From NCBI GenBank assembly GCA_947444055.1, contig CANEYR010000019.1:1-56420 (forward strand): a stretch of DNA of 56,420 nt. The letters are read 5' to 3'. A model generated the notes under the pieces. The model saw nothing but the letters and a program-made list of their open reading frames with translations. It had not been told where the DNA came from and made no database searches. This DNA comes from Planctomycetota bacterium (lineage in GTDB: Bacteria > Planctomycetota > UBA1135 > UBA2386). Within the stretch, counting starts at the first letter, position 1; each line of letters opens with the position of its first letter. This document shows, piece by piece, positions 1 to 8,700 of this stretch. A program made the translations under genes and the position numbers.

Positions 1-960
1 GACGTGATCAACGGCCGCACCACCGGCTCGCTGGCCGATCTGCCGATCGCGCGCGCACTGCGCCCGATGTTCCCGCAGCTGGTCGACGTCGGCGAGCCGT
101 TCAGCGCCTTCTACTACTGCCTGGCTGTGCGGCGCAGTGAGCCCGAGCTGCAGCAGGCACTCGACACGGCGATCGGCGCCCTCTTCGCAAACGGCACCCT
201 CGAACGCATCTATCGCAAATGGGACATGTGGGTGCCGGCGGAGACGCGGCTCGCCGATCCCGAGATCGTGCTGGCCTTCGCTCACGACAACGAAGAACGG
301 CAGACCGACGACATCGACTGGGGCATGGCGATGGCGATGCTCGGCGAGGGTGCTCTGCGCACGATGGGTATCTCGGTGCTGTCGTTCGCGCTCGCGATCG
401 TGCTTGGCCTCGCCGTAGCGCTCGTGCGCCTGCACGGGCCGAAGCCCCTGCGCTGGTGCGCGCTGGTCTACGTCGAACTGCTGCGCGGCACGCCGATCCT
501 CGTGCAGATGCTGCTGCTCTACTACGGCCTCGGCCAGATCGAAGGCCTGCGCCTGGATGCGATGACGGCGGGCATTCTCGGTCTCGCCCTCAACTACGCG
601 GCCTACGAGGCGGAGATCTATCGCAGCGCGCTGTCGGCGATCCCGCGCGGCCAGCGTGAAGCGGCCCTCGCACTCGGTTGCACCGGGGCGCAGACGCTGC
701 GGCACGTGGTCATTCCGCAAGCGTTGCGCCTGTCGCTGGCGCCGTCGACCAACGACTTCATCGCGCTGTTCAAGGACTCTTCGATCGTGATGGTGATCAC
801 GGTGGTCGAGTTGACGAAGCAGTACCAAATGCTGGCGAATGCCTCGGGCCGCTTCATCCTGCTCGGCCTCGTCACCTCGGGGCTCTACCTGATGATGAGT
901 CTGCCGCTGGCGTTCGTGGCGCGGCGCTTTGAGCTTCGGCTCGATCGGGACATCGCATGA
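1..960 (+). CDS. amino-acid ABC transporter, substrate-binding/permease fusion (5' end missing)
   Basis: The reading frame is open from the first base, so the gene starts upstream of the window. Residues 1-85 look like the C-terminal lobe of a family 3 periplasmic amino-acid binding protein (pattern LERIYRKWDMW). Residues 105-315 form a polar amino-acid permease domain with several hydrophobic segments and an EAA-type loop (REAALALG near residue 220) that contacts the ATPase. Fused binding protein/permease polypeptides are known in this importer family. The stop codon overlaps the ATG of the ATPase gene (ATGA), so the two are translationally coupled. Substrate is inferred as a polar amino acid; specificity cannot be read. 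Confidence 0.9.
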   Translation, partial: DVINGRTTGSLADLPIARALRPMFPQLVDVGEPFSAFYYCLAVRRSEPELQQALDTAIGALFANGTLERIYRKWDMWVPAETRLADPEIVLAFAHDNEERQTDDIDWGMAMAMLGEGALRTMGISVLSFALAIVLGLAVALVRLHGPKPLRWCALVYVELLRGTPILVQMLLLYYGLGQIEGLRLDAMTAGILGLALNYAAYEAEIYRSALSAIPRGQREAALALGCTGAQTLRHVVIPQALRLSLAPSTNDFIALFKDSSIVMVITVVELTKQYQMLANASGRFILLGLVTSGLYLMMSLPLAFVARRFELRLDRDIA

Positions 961-1607
961 TCCAGTTGCGCGGCGTCAGCAAGAGCTATGGCGGGCGAGT
1001 CCTGTTCGCGGGCTTCGACCTCGATCTGGTGCCCGGCAAGACCACCGTCATCATGGGCAAGAGCGGCAGTGGCAAGAGCACCCTGCTGCGCCTGTGCAAC
1101 CAACTCGAACGGCACGACCAAGGCAGCGTCAGCTTGGCGCCGATCGACATTCCCGCTGGGTTGCCGCATGGAGAATGGCAACGTCGCGCCACGGCACTGC
1201 GGCGCCGCACGGGCATGGTGTTCCAGGGCTACCAGTTGTTCCCGCACCTGAACGTGCTCGACAACGTGACGTTGGCGCTGCGGGTCGTGCAGAAGGTCGA
1301 GCCGCTGGTGGCGGCAGCCAAGGCGGTGGCGATGCTGGAGCTGGTCGGCATGGCCAAGGCCGTCGATCGCTTTCCCGCGCGGTTGTCTGGCGGCGAAGCG
1401 CAGCGCGTCGCGATTGCCCGCGCGCTGGCGACCGAGCCCGAAGTGTTGCTGCTCGACGAGCCGACCTCAGCCCTCGATCCGGCCAGCACCGCCAGTGTCG
1501 TCGCCGTCATCGCCGACTTGCGTCAGCGCGGGTTCACGCTGGCGATGGTGACGCACGACCCGGAGCTCGGCCGCAGTCTCGCCGACCATCTGGTGGAGTT
1601 GGCGTAG
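957..1607 (+). CDS. amino-acid ABC transporter ATP-binding protein (GlnQ-like)
   Basis: Cytoplasmic ATPase driving the importer encoded just upstream. Walker A GKSGSGKST is at residues 34-42, the ABC signature LSGGE at 143-147, Walker B LLLDEPTSALD follows near 163, and the H-loop is in VTHD near the end. At 216 residues it is slightly shorter than the usual ~240 and stops soon after the H-loop region, which is acceptable for the family. The start is fixed by the ATGA overlap with the permease gene. No gene follows on the same strand, so it is the last gene of the operon. Confidence 0.93.
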   Translation: MIQLRGVSKSYGGRVLFAGFDLDLVPGKTTVIMGKSGSGKSTLLRLCNQLERHDQGSVSLAPIDIPAGLPHGEWQRRATALRRRTGMVFQGYQLFPHLNVLDNVTLALRVVQKVEPLVAAAKAVAMLELVGMAKAVDRFPARLSGGEAQRVAIARALATEPEVLLLDEPTSALDPASTASVVAVIADLRQRGFTLAMVTHDPELGRSLADHLVELA

Positions 1608-1663
1608 CGGCAGGGTGAAGAAGCCCGCGGCGAGCAGAGTCTCGATCGTCTAGCAGGTCGGCA

Positions 1664-1957
1664 TCACGTGCGCCCGGTGGGTTCGTACCAAGCGGCTGTG
1701 CGTGGAACGGAGGAGGATCGACCAGGGGACTCGACTTCGTCGAAGACGCCGGCCAGGGCAACGCGACTCAGGCCGGCGCGGCGGACGAGCTTCGTCAGGT
1801 CGAACGACACGGCAACAGAAAGGTCCTCTGGCACATCGAAGGCGTGGGCCTCGAGTACGGGACCCATCTCGGGGTCGTGCCCATCGAACACCGCTACTCG
1901 GAATGTGAAAGCGGCGGCGTGCAGTGCCTTCAACAGAATGGCGACGTCGTTGACCAT
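1664..1957 (-). CDS. hypothetical protein coupled to the Schlafen-like relic
   Basis: An open frame of 97 residues beginning with ATG at 1957; the preceding in-frame TTG at 1960 is an alternative start. The ATG overlaps the TGA of the upstream minus-strand frame (TGATG), suggesting translational coupling. The first ~70 residues are globular-looking (ILLKALHAAAFTFRVAVFDG) and the last 25 are proline/serine/arginine rich, as if the original C-terminus was lost. No family is recognised. Because its partner is a truncated relic, this may also be a decaying gene. Confidence 0.4.
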   Translation of the reverse strand: MVNDVAILLKALHAAAFTFRVAVFDGHDPEMGPVLEAHAFDVPEDLSVAVSFDLTKLVRRAGLSRVALAGVFDEVESPGRSSSVPRTAAWYEPTGRT

Positions 1958-2450
1958 CAACGCTCAATCCTCTCGCCGTCGGCGTCGTAGTGCGGCGAAC
2001 CAGGGAGGCCGAAGGCGTTCCCGAGGACATTAAACGCAGGGCGCAGGATCGTGGCAGCGCTCACATCGCGTGACTCGAATCGCTGCTCCGGCAGGAGGAG
2101 AACGTCCATGCGAAGCGGCACCGACCTCCTCACATTGAGTCGGATGTTCTCGCCGACGTGCAGATTGAATCCCCGAACGCCGACGAACGTGAACGCGGCG
2201 TAGATGGGCATTCCCAAACCAAGCTGCTCGATCGTCGCCAGGCTCTTCTCGGTGAACTGCAGCAGGAAGCCCTCGATGTACTCGGGGAAGTTCGGCGAGC
2301 GCTCCAGCCACGTGCACTCCACTGCTTCGACCACGCCGTTCCGGAAGACCTGCGTGTAGCCGAAGGGGGATCCGTCGTGCTTTTTCTGTGCGGTAGCGAG
2401 CTGTTCGCACCGCGGGAATGTGCGGTACTCGTCTCCGTCCAACGCGACAC
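1957..2450 (-). pseudogene. C-terminal relic of a Schlafen/AlbA_2-type DNA-binding ATPase-like protein
   Basis: The frame resembles the C-terminal third of bacterial AlbA_2/Schlafen-like 'ATP-binding' proteins: a YRTFPRCEQL segment, YTQVFRNGVVEAVE, a segment on membrane/host-like effects (MPIYAAFTFVGVRGF), and a final ILRPAFNVLGNAFG...YDADG block. The AlbA_2 nucleic-acid domain expected upstream is absent. An open frame continues to an ATG at 2616, but from about 2450 onward it is only the antisense of a prepilin N-terminus on the other strand, so the true homology stops there. I read this as a 5'-truncated gene. The family assignment is from recognition of the sequence pattern, not from a search. 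Confidence 0.55.
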
Positions 2451-2452
2451 GT

Positions 2453-2644
2453 ATGCGAACACCTACCGACACACGCCGTCGCGATGGCGGGTTCACGCTC
2501 ATCGAACTCATCGTCGTCGTCGTCATCCTCTCGTTCCTCACCTTCGCCACGAGCAACTGCGTGTTGTCCTCGGTCGAGTCGGTGCGCTCGGGATCGGATT
2601 CCATTGCGGAGAACATCAGGCTCGTTCCCGACGCCGGCTGGTGA
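2453..2644 (+). pseudogene. type IV prepilin/pseudopilin N-terminus, truncated
   Basis: ATG at 2453 (a GTG at 2420 is also in frame) starts a 63-residue product with a 13-residue basic leader ending in Gly-Gly, then FTLIELIVVVVILSFLTF, the classic prepilin peptidase site and hydrophobic helix with Glu at +5. After about 30 further residues the frame ends, far short of the 100-300 residues of normal pseudopilins or DUF1559-type planctomycete proteins. No globular pilin domain follows, so it is probably a truncated copy. The start abuts the truncated Schlafen-like frame on the opposite strand, marking a rearrangement junction. Confidence 0.6.
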
Positions 2645-2729
2645 GGAGCGACAGCGACTGCCGACGGACTGCTGGCGTGCGTTCACGCACGAACCGCTTC
2701 GGTCGCACACGTGAGCGCTGGCCGAGCCG

Positions 2730-4055
2730 CTAATGGATCGCCAGCGCCAGCGGGTTGCCGAGACTGCTGCCGGTCGGGCCCAACACGAACCCCTGCATCA
2801 CGAGATCGGCGTCGAGGCCGGCAGGAATCGGCACCACCAGTGACGCGGGCAGCAGCCCCAGCACGACGATGACGGGGGCGGTGCCATACAGCGCACCGAA
2901 CGGTGGCAGGATCGCGGGCGCGCTCGGCTGCATCAGGGCGAGCAAACCGAGCAGGTTGCTCGTACCGGCCATCTGGAAGGTCAACGAACCCCCAGGTACC
3001 GCGCTGCCCGTCGCGGTCAGCACCACGCGGCTGCATTCGTGCGCGCCGATGTCGGTCTGCATCGAACCGTTCAGGTCGCCGTCGAGCGAACGCGGCATGC
3101 CAAAGACTTCGAGCCGGCCGTCGGGCGGGTCGTTGCCGAGGTCGATCGCTGGCGAGCCTGCCAGCAGGCGGTAGTCGGTCGGGCCGACGAACAGCGGATC
3201 GGCGGCGATGTTGTCGGCGGCGTAGGGCAGGGCGTTGACCGCGGCGATGGTGAACAGCTCCATGCCCGTGACATGCATCAGCGATACGGTGTTCTGCCAG
3301 AAGAGCGAGTTGTGCACGGTAGGTTGGTTGGGGGCACCGTTCGAGAAGTCGCAGATGCCGCGGCCCTGATTGCGCGCGAAGATCGAATTGGCGATCACAC
3401 AGACCGCGCCGTTCTGCATATGCAGGCCATTGTGCGGATTGTCGACGACTGTCAGGTGGTCGTAGGTGCCGCGGCCGCCAGCTTCGATGTCGATGGTGTG
3501 GCCCGTATTCGCGTTGTGGTGAAAGATGCAGTCGACGACGAACGGATCGCCGCCGCTGCGCACGGCCAGCGCCGCCCCGCGCCCGCCGTTGTGGCGGTTG
3601 GCGGTGAACACGCAGCGACGGATCGTCGGGTTCGTGCCATCGACGAGCGCGCCGCCGCCGCCTGGGGCCGGCGCATTGCCGTTCTTGATCACGAAGCCAT
3701 CGAGCTCGGCACCGTTGCCGAGCGACACCACGCGCGCAGTGTTCTGGCCATCGAGCGTCGTCACATGTTCGAACGGCCGCGACTGGTCGGCGCGTGTCGC
3801 GCCTGGCCACAACCCGCCCAAGAGGCGCACGCCGTTCGGCACCACGAAACCACCCGCGTAGGTGCCCGCCGCGATCCAGATGGATGCGCCGCTGGGCGCA
3901 TTCGTGAGCGCCTGTTGCAGGGTGGCGTAGGCCGTTGCCCAGCTCTGCCCGTTGCCACCCGGTGGTGCCGCGGCATCGACGTGGATCTGCTGCGACAGCA
4001 ACGTCGCGTGGAAGCAGAGAGCGGCTAGAGATCCAAGGCGGGTGGGGCAGTGCAT
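2730..4055 (-). CDS. secreted choice-of-anchor Q protein (parallel beta-helix)
   Basis: The start is set at the ATG at 4055 because it begins a signal peptide (MHCPTRLGSLAALCFHATLLSQQ). The mature protein opens with HVDAAAPPGGNGQSWATAYATLQQAL, the hallmark of choice-of-anchor Q / polymorphic outer-membrane-like proteins. It then has right-handed beta-helix repeats (rows such as LDGFVIKNG, IRRCVFTANRH, VVDCIFHHN, VIANSIFARN). The end of the helix is DPLFVGPTDYRLLAGSPAIDLG. The last ~100 residues (from VVLTATGSAVPGG) form a separate beta-sandwich-like tail of the kind found on other secreted proteins here. Likely exported or surface-bound; ligand unknown. Confidence 0.85.
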   Translation of the reverse strand: MHCPTRLGSLAALCFHATLLSQQIHVDAAAPPGGNGQSWATAYATLQQALTNAPSGASIWIAAGTYAGGFVVPNGVRLLGGLWPGATRADQSRPFEHVTTLDGQNTARVVSLGNGAELDGFVIKNGNAPAPGGGGALVDGTNPTIRRCVFTANRHNGGRGAALAVRSGGDPFVVDCIFHHNANTGHTIDIEAGGRGTYDHLTVVDNPHNGLHMQNGAVCVIANSIFARNQGRGICDFSNGAPNQPTVHNSLFWQNTVSLMHVTGMELFTIAAVNALPYAADNIAADPLFVGPTDYRLLAGSPAIDLGNDPPDGRLEVFGMPRSLDGDLNGSMQTDIGAHECSRVVLTATGSAVPGGSLTFQMAGTSNLLGLLALMQPSAPAILPPFGALYGTAPVIVVLGLLPASLVVPIPAGLDADLVMQGFVLGPTGSSLGNPLALAIH

Positions 4056-4170
4056 GGCAGGGCCGATGCTACGAGGCGATCGCACAAGGTTCCCGATTGT
4101 GGTCGGCCACTTCTGCGCCCGCTCCGGGGCGTTCGCCAGTGGGCAAGAGGCAACGTCCGACTGGGGCGGG

Positions 4171-4374
4171 TTACGACTGCGGAAGGCGGTCGAACATCGC
4201 AACGAGCAGGAAGGTTGCGATCGGGCCGATCAACAGCGACAGCAGGAACCAGTTGAGCCCAGAACGTCCCTTGCCCTGCGCGAGGCCGGCGTTGATCAGG
4301 CTCAGGGTGCCCCAGCCGGCGTGGAACTCGCTGGTGATGGTGAAGGTGGCGAGCATTGCGGTCGTGGCATCCAT
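4171..4374 (-). CDS. small membrane protein, unknown function
   Basis: A 67-residue frame from ATG 4374; an upstream in-frame ATG at 4455 would add a proline-rich stretch that looks non-coding. Two hydrophobic segments are visible, one around TTAMLATFTI and one at LNWFLLSLLIGPIATFLLVAMF, separated by a short basic turn GKGRSG. The GRSGL-WFLLSLL pattern is common in small bacterial inner-membrane proteins of unknown role. It lies between the anchor-Q gene and an insertion-sequence relic, so it could also be a remnant. Confidence 0.5.
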   Translation of the reverse strand: MDATTAMLATFTITSEFHAGWGTLSLINAGLAQGKGRSGLNWFLLSLLIGPIATFLLVAMFDRLPQS

Positions 4375-4515
4375 TCCAGCCGGAGATCGCGGACTATCAG
4401 GCGGCGGTGGCGACGGTTGCACGCCGTGCACCAGCGCCTGTGCGGGCCATGCCAAGTCTGGCGGCTGGCTCCAGGTTCAGCTCTGCGCCGCGGTGGCGGC
4501 GCTCCCGCCACCGCG

Positions 4516-4928
4516 TCAACGCCCCAGCCTGAGCTCACCGCCGCGGGGCGTTCTGCCCGAGATTCCGCTCCAGGCGCACGCGTCCGGGTCATGGATCGCC
4601 GCCAACAGACGACGCGTTCCCCCGCAGTTCGGGCAGGCGAACACCTCGACAACGAACACCCGCCGACCGCCGCTCCGCCCACGTGTACCACCGCCGGGCG
4701 CATGCGGAACTCGCCGCTGCAGCAGCACGCGCTCCGCCTCAGCTCCTTCACCGGGCGCGACGCCGTTCCCCGCGTCGACTCGTTCTCACCACCGCGGCCG
4801 TGCCGACACGACTCGCCACCACCATCCACCACCGCCGGCACCACCTGCGGACGGATCCCCGCCGCCGGCGCCAGCACGCCGTGATACGTCACCAGATGCC
4901 GCCGCGGGCGCGGCACCAACGCACACAA
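4516..4928 (-). pseudogene. IS91-family transposase C-terminal relic, frameshifted
   Basis: Two minus-strand frames together match the end of an IS91-type Y2 (Transposase_32) transposase. From about 4928 the first carries VPRPRRHLVTYHGVLAPAAG. After a frame change near 4730 the second carries RVFVVEVFACPNCGG followed by TRRLLAAIHDPDA, with the zinc-binding Cys pair typical of the family C-terminus. The catalytic tyrosine domain is missing. This marks a past insertion immediately downstream of the sigma factor gene. Confidence 0.7.
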
Positions 4929-5137
4929 CGCGGAGCGCGCCTACCGAAGCGGCGGCGCGATAGCGCCGCCGCCGGGTGGCGGGCGCGCGTCGCGTTGCAG
5001 TTCTGCAGCCACTGCTGCGACGTGACGGCGCAGGAATGGCGCAGCGACTATCGCACCGTCGACGTGGTGACGTGACGAAGCCGCGGCGAAGTCCTCCGTG
5101 CATGCGTTCCCGCGTCGCACTCTGACCTTGCCGCGGA
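4929..5137. other. intergenic tail of the IS91 relic, no gene seen
   Basis: No credible coding frame is seen between the transposase relic and the sigma factor stop codon. The only structure is a strong GC hairpin at 4949-4972. This stretch is probably the 5' remainder of the inserted element or an interrupted spacer. Confidence 0.4.
4949..4972. repeat. perfect 10-bp inverted repeat, GATA loop
   Basis: GCGGCGGCGC-gata-GCGCCGCCGC. Arms are 4949-4958 and 4963-4972. There is no T-run on either side. It could be a terminator for the sigma factor transcript read on the minus strand (after 5138) or a subterminal hairpin of the IS91 remnant. Confidence 0.6.
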
Positions 5138-5728
5138 TCACTGCAACACGATGCCGCGGCGCTTCAGTTGCTCGGACAAGGATAGCAACGCGCGCACCAG
5201 CAGCTGCCGCACGGCAGCTTCGCTGCGCCCCATCGACTCGGCGATCACGTCGTACGGCAACTGCACGATGCGCGCCAAGGTGATCACTTCGCGGTGTGCT
5301 TCGTCCAACTCCGCCAGCGCTGCCGCCAACGCCTCGGCGGTCTCGCGACCGATCGCGTCGACGCTCGGCGTCAGTAAGCTGGCGGCCTGCTGCATGCCGA
5401 CATCGTCGATTTCCTGCTCACGGGCCACGTCGCGCTTGTCGCGCCCGTGGAAGCGCTGCTTGTCGCGGATCTTGTTCAATGCGGCGGTGAACAACCAGTC
5501 GCGAAACCGCTCCTCGCCGCGGAACTCGAAGGCTGGCGCGGCGGCGAGCAGTTCGCGGCAGACCGACTGCACCACGTCCATCGTCGCTTCCCGGGCGCGC
5601 ACGCGGTCGCACAGGCGGAGCCGGATGTAGGCCTGCAGCCGCGGCTGGTAGCACTCGATCAGGCGCTCGACGGCGCCCTGGTCGCCGGCGCGCGCGGCCG
5701 CGAACTGCTCGTGGTCGAAGGACTGCAC
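5138..5728 (-). CDS. ECF-like RNA polymerase sigma-70 factor
   Basis: A GTG at 5728 gives 196 residues starting VQSFDHEQFAAARAGDQGAV. Region 2 covers roughly residues 10-90 (LIECYQPRLQAYIRLRL, then VVQSVCRELL and FRDWLFTAALNKIRDKQRFH). Region 4 covers about 130-190 with the helix-turn-helix LAELDEAHREVITLARIVQLPYDVIA followed by SMGRSEAAVRQLL. No anti-sigma gene is adjacent. It lies 37 nt downstream of the Ser/Thr kinase stop, so the two are probably co-transcribed. Kinase/sigma pairs are frequent in planctomycetes and the kinase may control this factor (inference). The frame runs upstream inside the kinase gene but that part is antisense-like noise. Confidence 0.88.
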   Translation of the reverse strand: MQSFDHEQFAAARAGDQGAVERLIECYQPRLQAYIRLRLCDRVRAREATMDVVQSVCRELLAAAPAFEFRGEERFRDWLFTAALNKIRDKQRFHGRDKRDVAREQEIDDVGMQQAASLLTPSVDAIGRETAEALAAALAELDEAHREVITLARIVQLPYDVIAESMGRSEAAVRQLLVRALLSLSEQLKRRGIVLQ

Positions 5729-5765
5729 GGCGGCAGGATAGCCGCTGTGCAGCCGCGGCGGCGCA

Positions 5766-8700
5766 TCAGCGTCCGGTCGTTTGCAGCCGCTCCTGCAGCG
5801 CGAGGCCACAGCGCCACGCCGATTCGTCCCACAGGTCGGCCAGGGTGATGGCGCGCACGGCCTCCAGTCGCGGCAGCGCCGCGGCCAGCAGGGTGCGGGC
5901 CCCTTCCCGGTCGCCGGCGTCAGCGTGCAGTTCGGCCAGGCGCACGCTCGCAACGCCCCATGGCAGCACGAACCAGGGGTCGTCGGCATGCTCGGCGACG
6001 TCCTTCTCCAGCGACTTGCGCACGCGTCCGTACCAGTCCGTGGCCCGCTCGCGGTAGCTGATGGCGGCCGCCGCCGCGGTGGGGTCCTTGCTGGCACAGC
6101 GCCAGGCCAGGTGCAGGCAGTCCGCGGCGCGACGCCGGCCGTACCACGTCGAGCGCGCCGCGAGTATTCGTTCGGCAGCGGCAGCACACGCCGCGTGGTC
6201 CGAACTCGCGGCGGCGAGGCGCGCTGCGAGCCAGCCCACCTCGACGGCGCGTTTCGCATGTTCCTTCGGATCGGTCGCAATCGTGGCCGAGGCCTGCTGC
6301 AGCCACCGCACAGCCGCTTCGCGGCGATCGTGGTCGAGGTGCCAACGCGCGAGGCTCGCGTAGGCCCCGACCAAGCGATCCTGCTTGGGTTCGGTCGGAC
6401 CCGGGTCGACGGCGAGAACGGCTTCGAGGTCGGGCCAGTACGAGTCCCCGCCACCGGCGACCCGGGCATCGGCGATCGTGGCCCGCAGCTCGAGGAACCG
6501 CCAGCGGTGCGCGGACATGCCGTCGCCATTCGAGCTCTGCGCGAGGTCCAGCGCGCGTTCGGCACACCTCGCCGCCTCGGCGAGCACGTCCAGGTGGAAC
6601 CGGTCCAACAGGGTCACCGCGAAATCCTCCAGCAGGAACGCCTGCTCGAGCGCGGTGGCGACGGTGGGGAACCGGCTCGCGAGGTCTTCGCCCAGCGTGA
6701 TGGCCTGGCGGTAGGACGCGACCGATGCGTCGAAGTCGCCGGCATAGTTCTGGGAGAAGCCGAGGGAACGCAGCGCCCGCAGGTGGAGCAGGCGCGGCAA
6801 CAGGCGATTGGGCTGGGCCTGCTGCCACTCCGCAGCCGCGGTGAGCGCCGATTGGAAGTGCTCGAGCGTGCTACGCCGTTCCCCACTCTGGAACGCCACA
6901 CCCGCACGCAGTGAGCTGACGCGGCACGTCAGGTGGAGTCGTTCCGTGGTGACGAGTGGCAGGCGCGCGGCCGCCTGCTGCAGCACGGCTTCGCTGTCGG
7001 CCAGTCGCATGGCGAGATACAGCGTCTGGCCGAGGTCGCATGCCGAGAGCACGTACTGGTGCGCGATCTGGGCATCGGGCGCGACCGACTCCATCCCCTC
7101 GAGCACCCGCAGGCTGTCCCGCAGCAGCTGTTCGTTGCGCTGCTGCTGGTTCGCGGCCGCCGCCGAGCGCAACGCGATCGCGTGGCGGAGCCCGAAGCGC
7201 AGGGGTTCCGCGGCTGCGCACTCGGCGAGGTGGCCGACCGCGGCGGTCCAGGCCGTGTCGCCACCGGCGCGATCGCCCAGCAGCAAGCGCGCCGTACCGT
7301 CCTCGCCCAAGGCTTCGCCCAGCAGGCCTCGCAGTTCGAGATTCGCCGGGTCCCGCGTCCACAACGAGTCGGCCTCGTGGACCGCTTGTTGCGCGGACGC
7401 GCTCGCACTCCGGGCGTCGCCGAGCAGCGCCTGCACGCGAGCCAGGCGCACCAGCGCCTGACCGCGCTTCGCCAGCAGCGCCGGATCGCTCGGGCGCTCG
7501 AGCAGGAAGCGGTCGTAGAACGCCAGCGCATCCTGCAGCATCGCATTGCGGGTCGCGTCGCCTTCCGGTGCCTCGCGCACGCTCGGGTCGTTCGCCCGGT
7601 CGAGCAGGCGCCCGACCGCTTCGGTGGCGGTGGCGAAGCTGGTCTCGGCCCGTGACTGCGCGGCGGCGATCTCCGCGTCGGCCGTGCGGCGATGCGACAC
7701 GTAGAGCGCGGTGCCGCCGAGCGCGACGAGCACGCCGCTCGCGAGCGCCACGAATGCCGCGCGATGGCGCCGCACGAGCTTCTTCAGCCGGTACGCCGTC
7801 GACGGTGGTTGCGCGTGCACGGGCTCGGCGCGGCGATGACGTTGCAGGTCGTCGATCAGTTCTTGGACAGACGCGTAGCGCTGGTCCCGGTCGCGCTGCA
7901 GGCACTTCAGCACGATCCAGTCGAGGTCGCCACGCAACTGGCTCGCGAGGCGCCGCGGTTGCGTCGCGCGATCCCGCGCGATCGTCGCTGCCACAGCCGC
8001 GCTGGTCGACACGCGCGTGCTTGGCCGCTGCGGATCGCTGTCCACAGCCTCGGACCCGACGCTCCACGGCAGCTGCCCGCACAACAGCTCGTAGAGCATC
8101 ACGCCGAGGCAGAACACGTCGGCGCGCGCGTCGACGTCGTCGGAGGCGCCCTGCTGCTGCTCCGGGCTCATGTAGCCAGGGGTGCCGACGACGCGGCCGG
8201 CCTCGGTGTCGAACGAGCGGGCCACGCCGCTGTGTGGGAGCACTTTGGCGATGCCGAAGTCGATGATCTTTGGCCGCGGGTGGCCGTCGACCTCGACCAC
8301 CAGCACGTTCGCCGGCTTCAGGTCGCGGTGCACGATGCCGCGGTCGTGCGCGTGCTGCACACCGCGGCCCAGTTCGCAGAACAGGTCGATGCGCGCCTCC
8401 ACGCTGGCGGCGTGCCGGTCGCACCAGCGGTCGATGGGCGTGCCAAAGATGGCGTCCATCACGAAGAACGGCCGGCCATCGGCGAGCGTGCCGGCGTCGA
8501 ACACCTGGGCGATCGCCGGATGCTGCAGCGTCGCGATCAACTGCCGCTCCGCCTCGAAGCGCAGCAGCGTCGTGCGATCGCCGACGCCGGCGCGCAGCGC
8601 CTTGACCGCCACGCTGCGGCGCACGGGCGCGATCTGTTCGCACAGGAACACTTCGCCGAACGCGCCGCTGCCGAGCTTCTTGATCACGCGGTACTGGCCC

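Noticed and set aside
2683-3810. 375-codon minus frame over the anchor-Q gene
   Set aside because: Arg-rich shadow; the frame used by 2730-4055 has the family motifs and signal peptide.
4302-4928. A single intact 208-residue protein in this frame
   Set aside because: Only the first ~30 residues match the transposase; the remainder is out of frame with the homologous CPNCGG segment, so it is a frameshifted relic.
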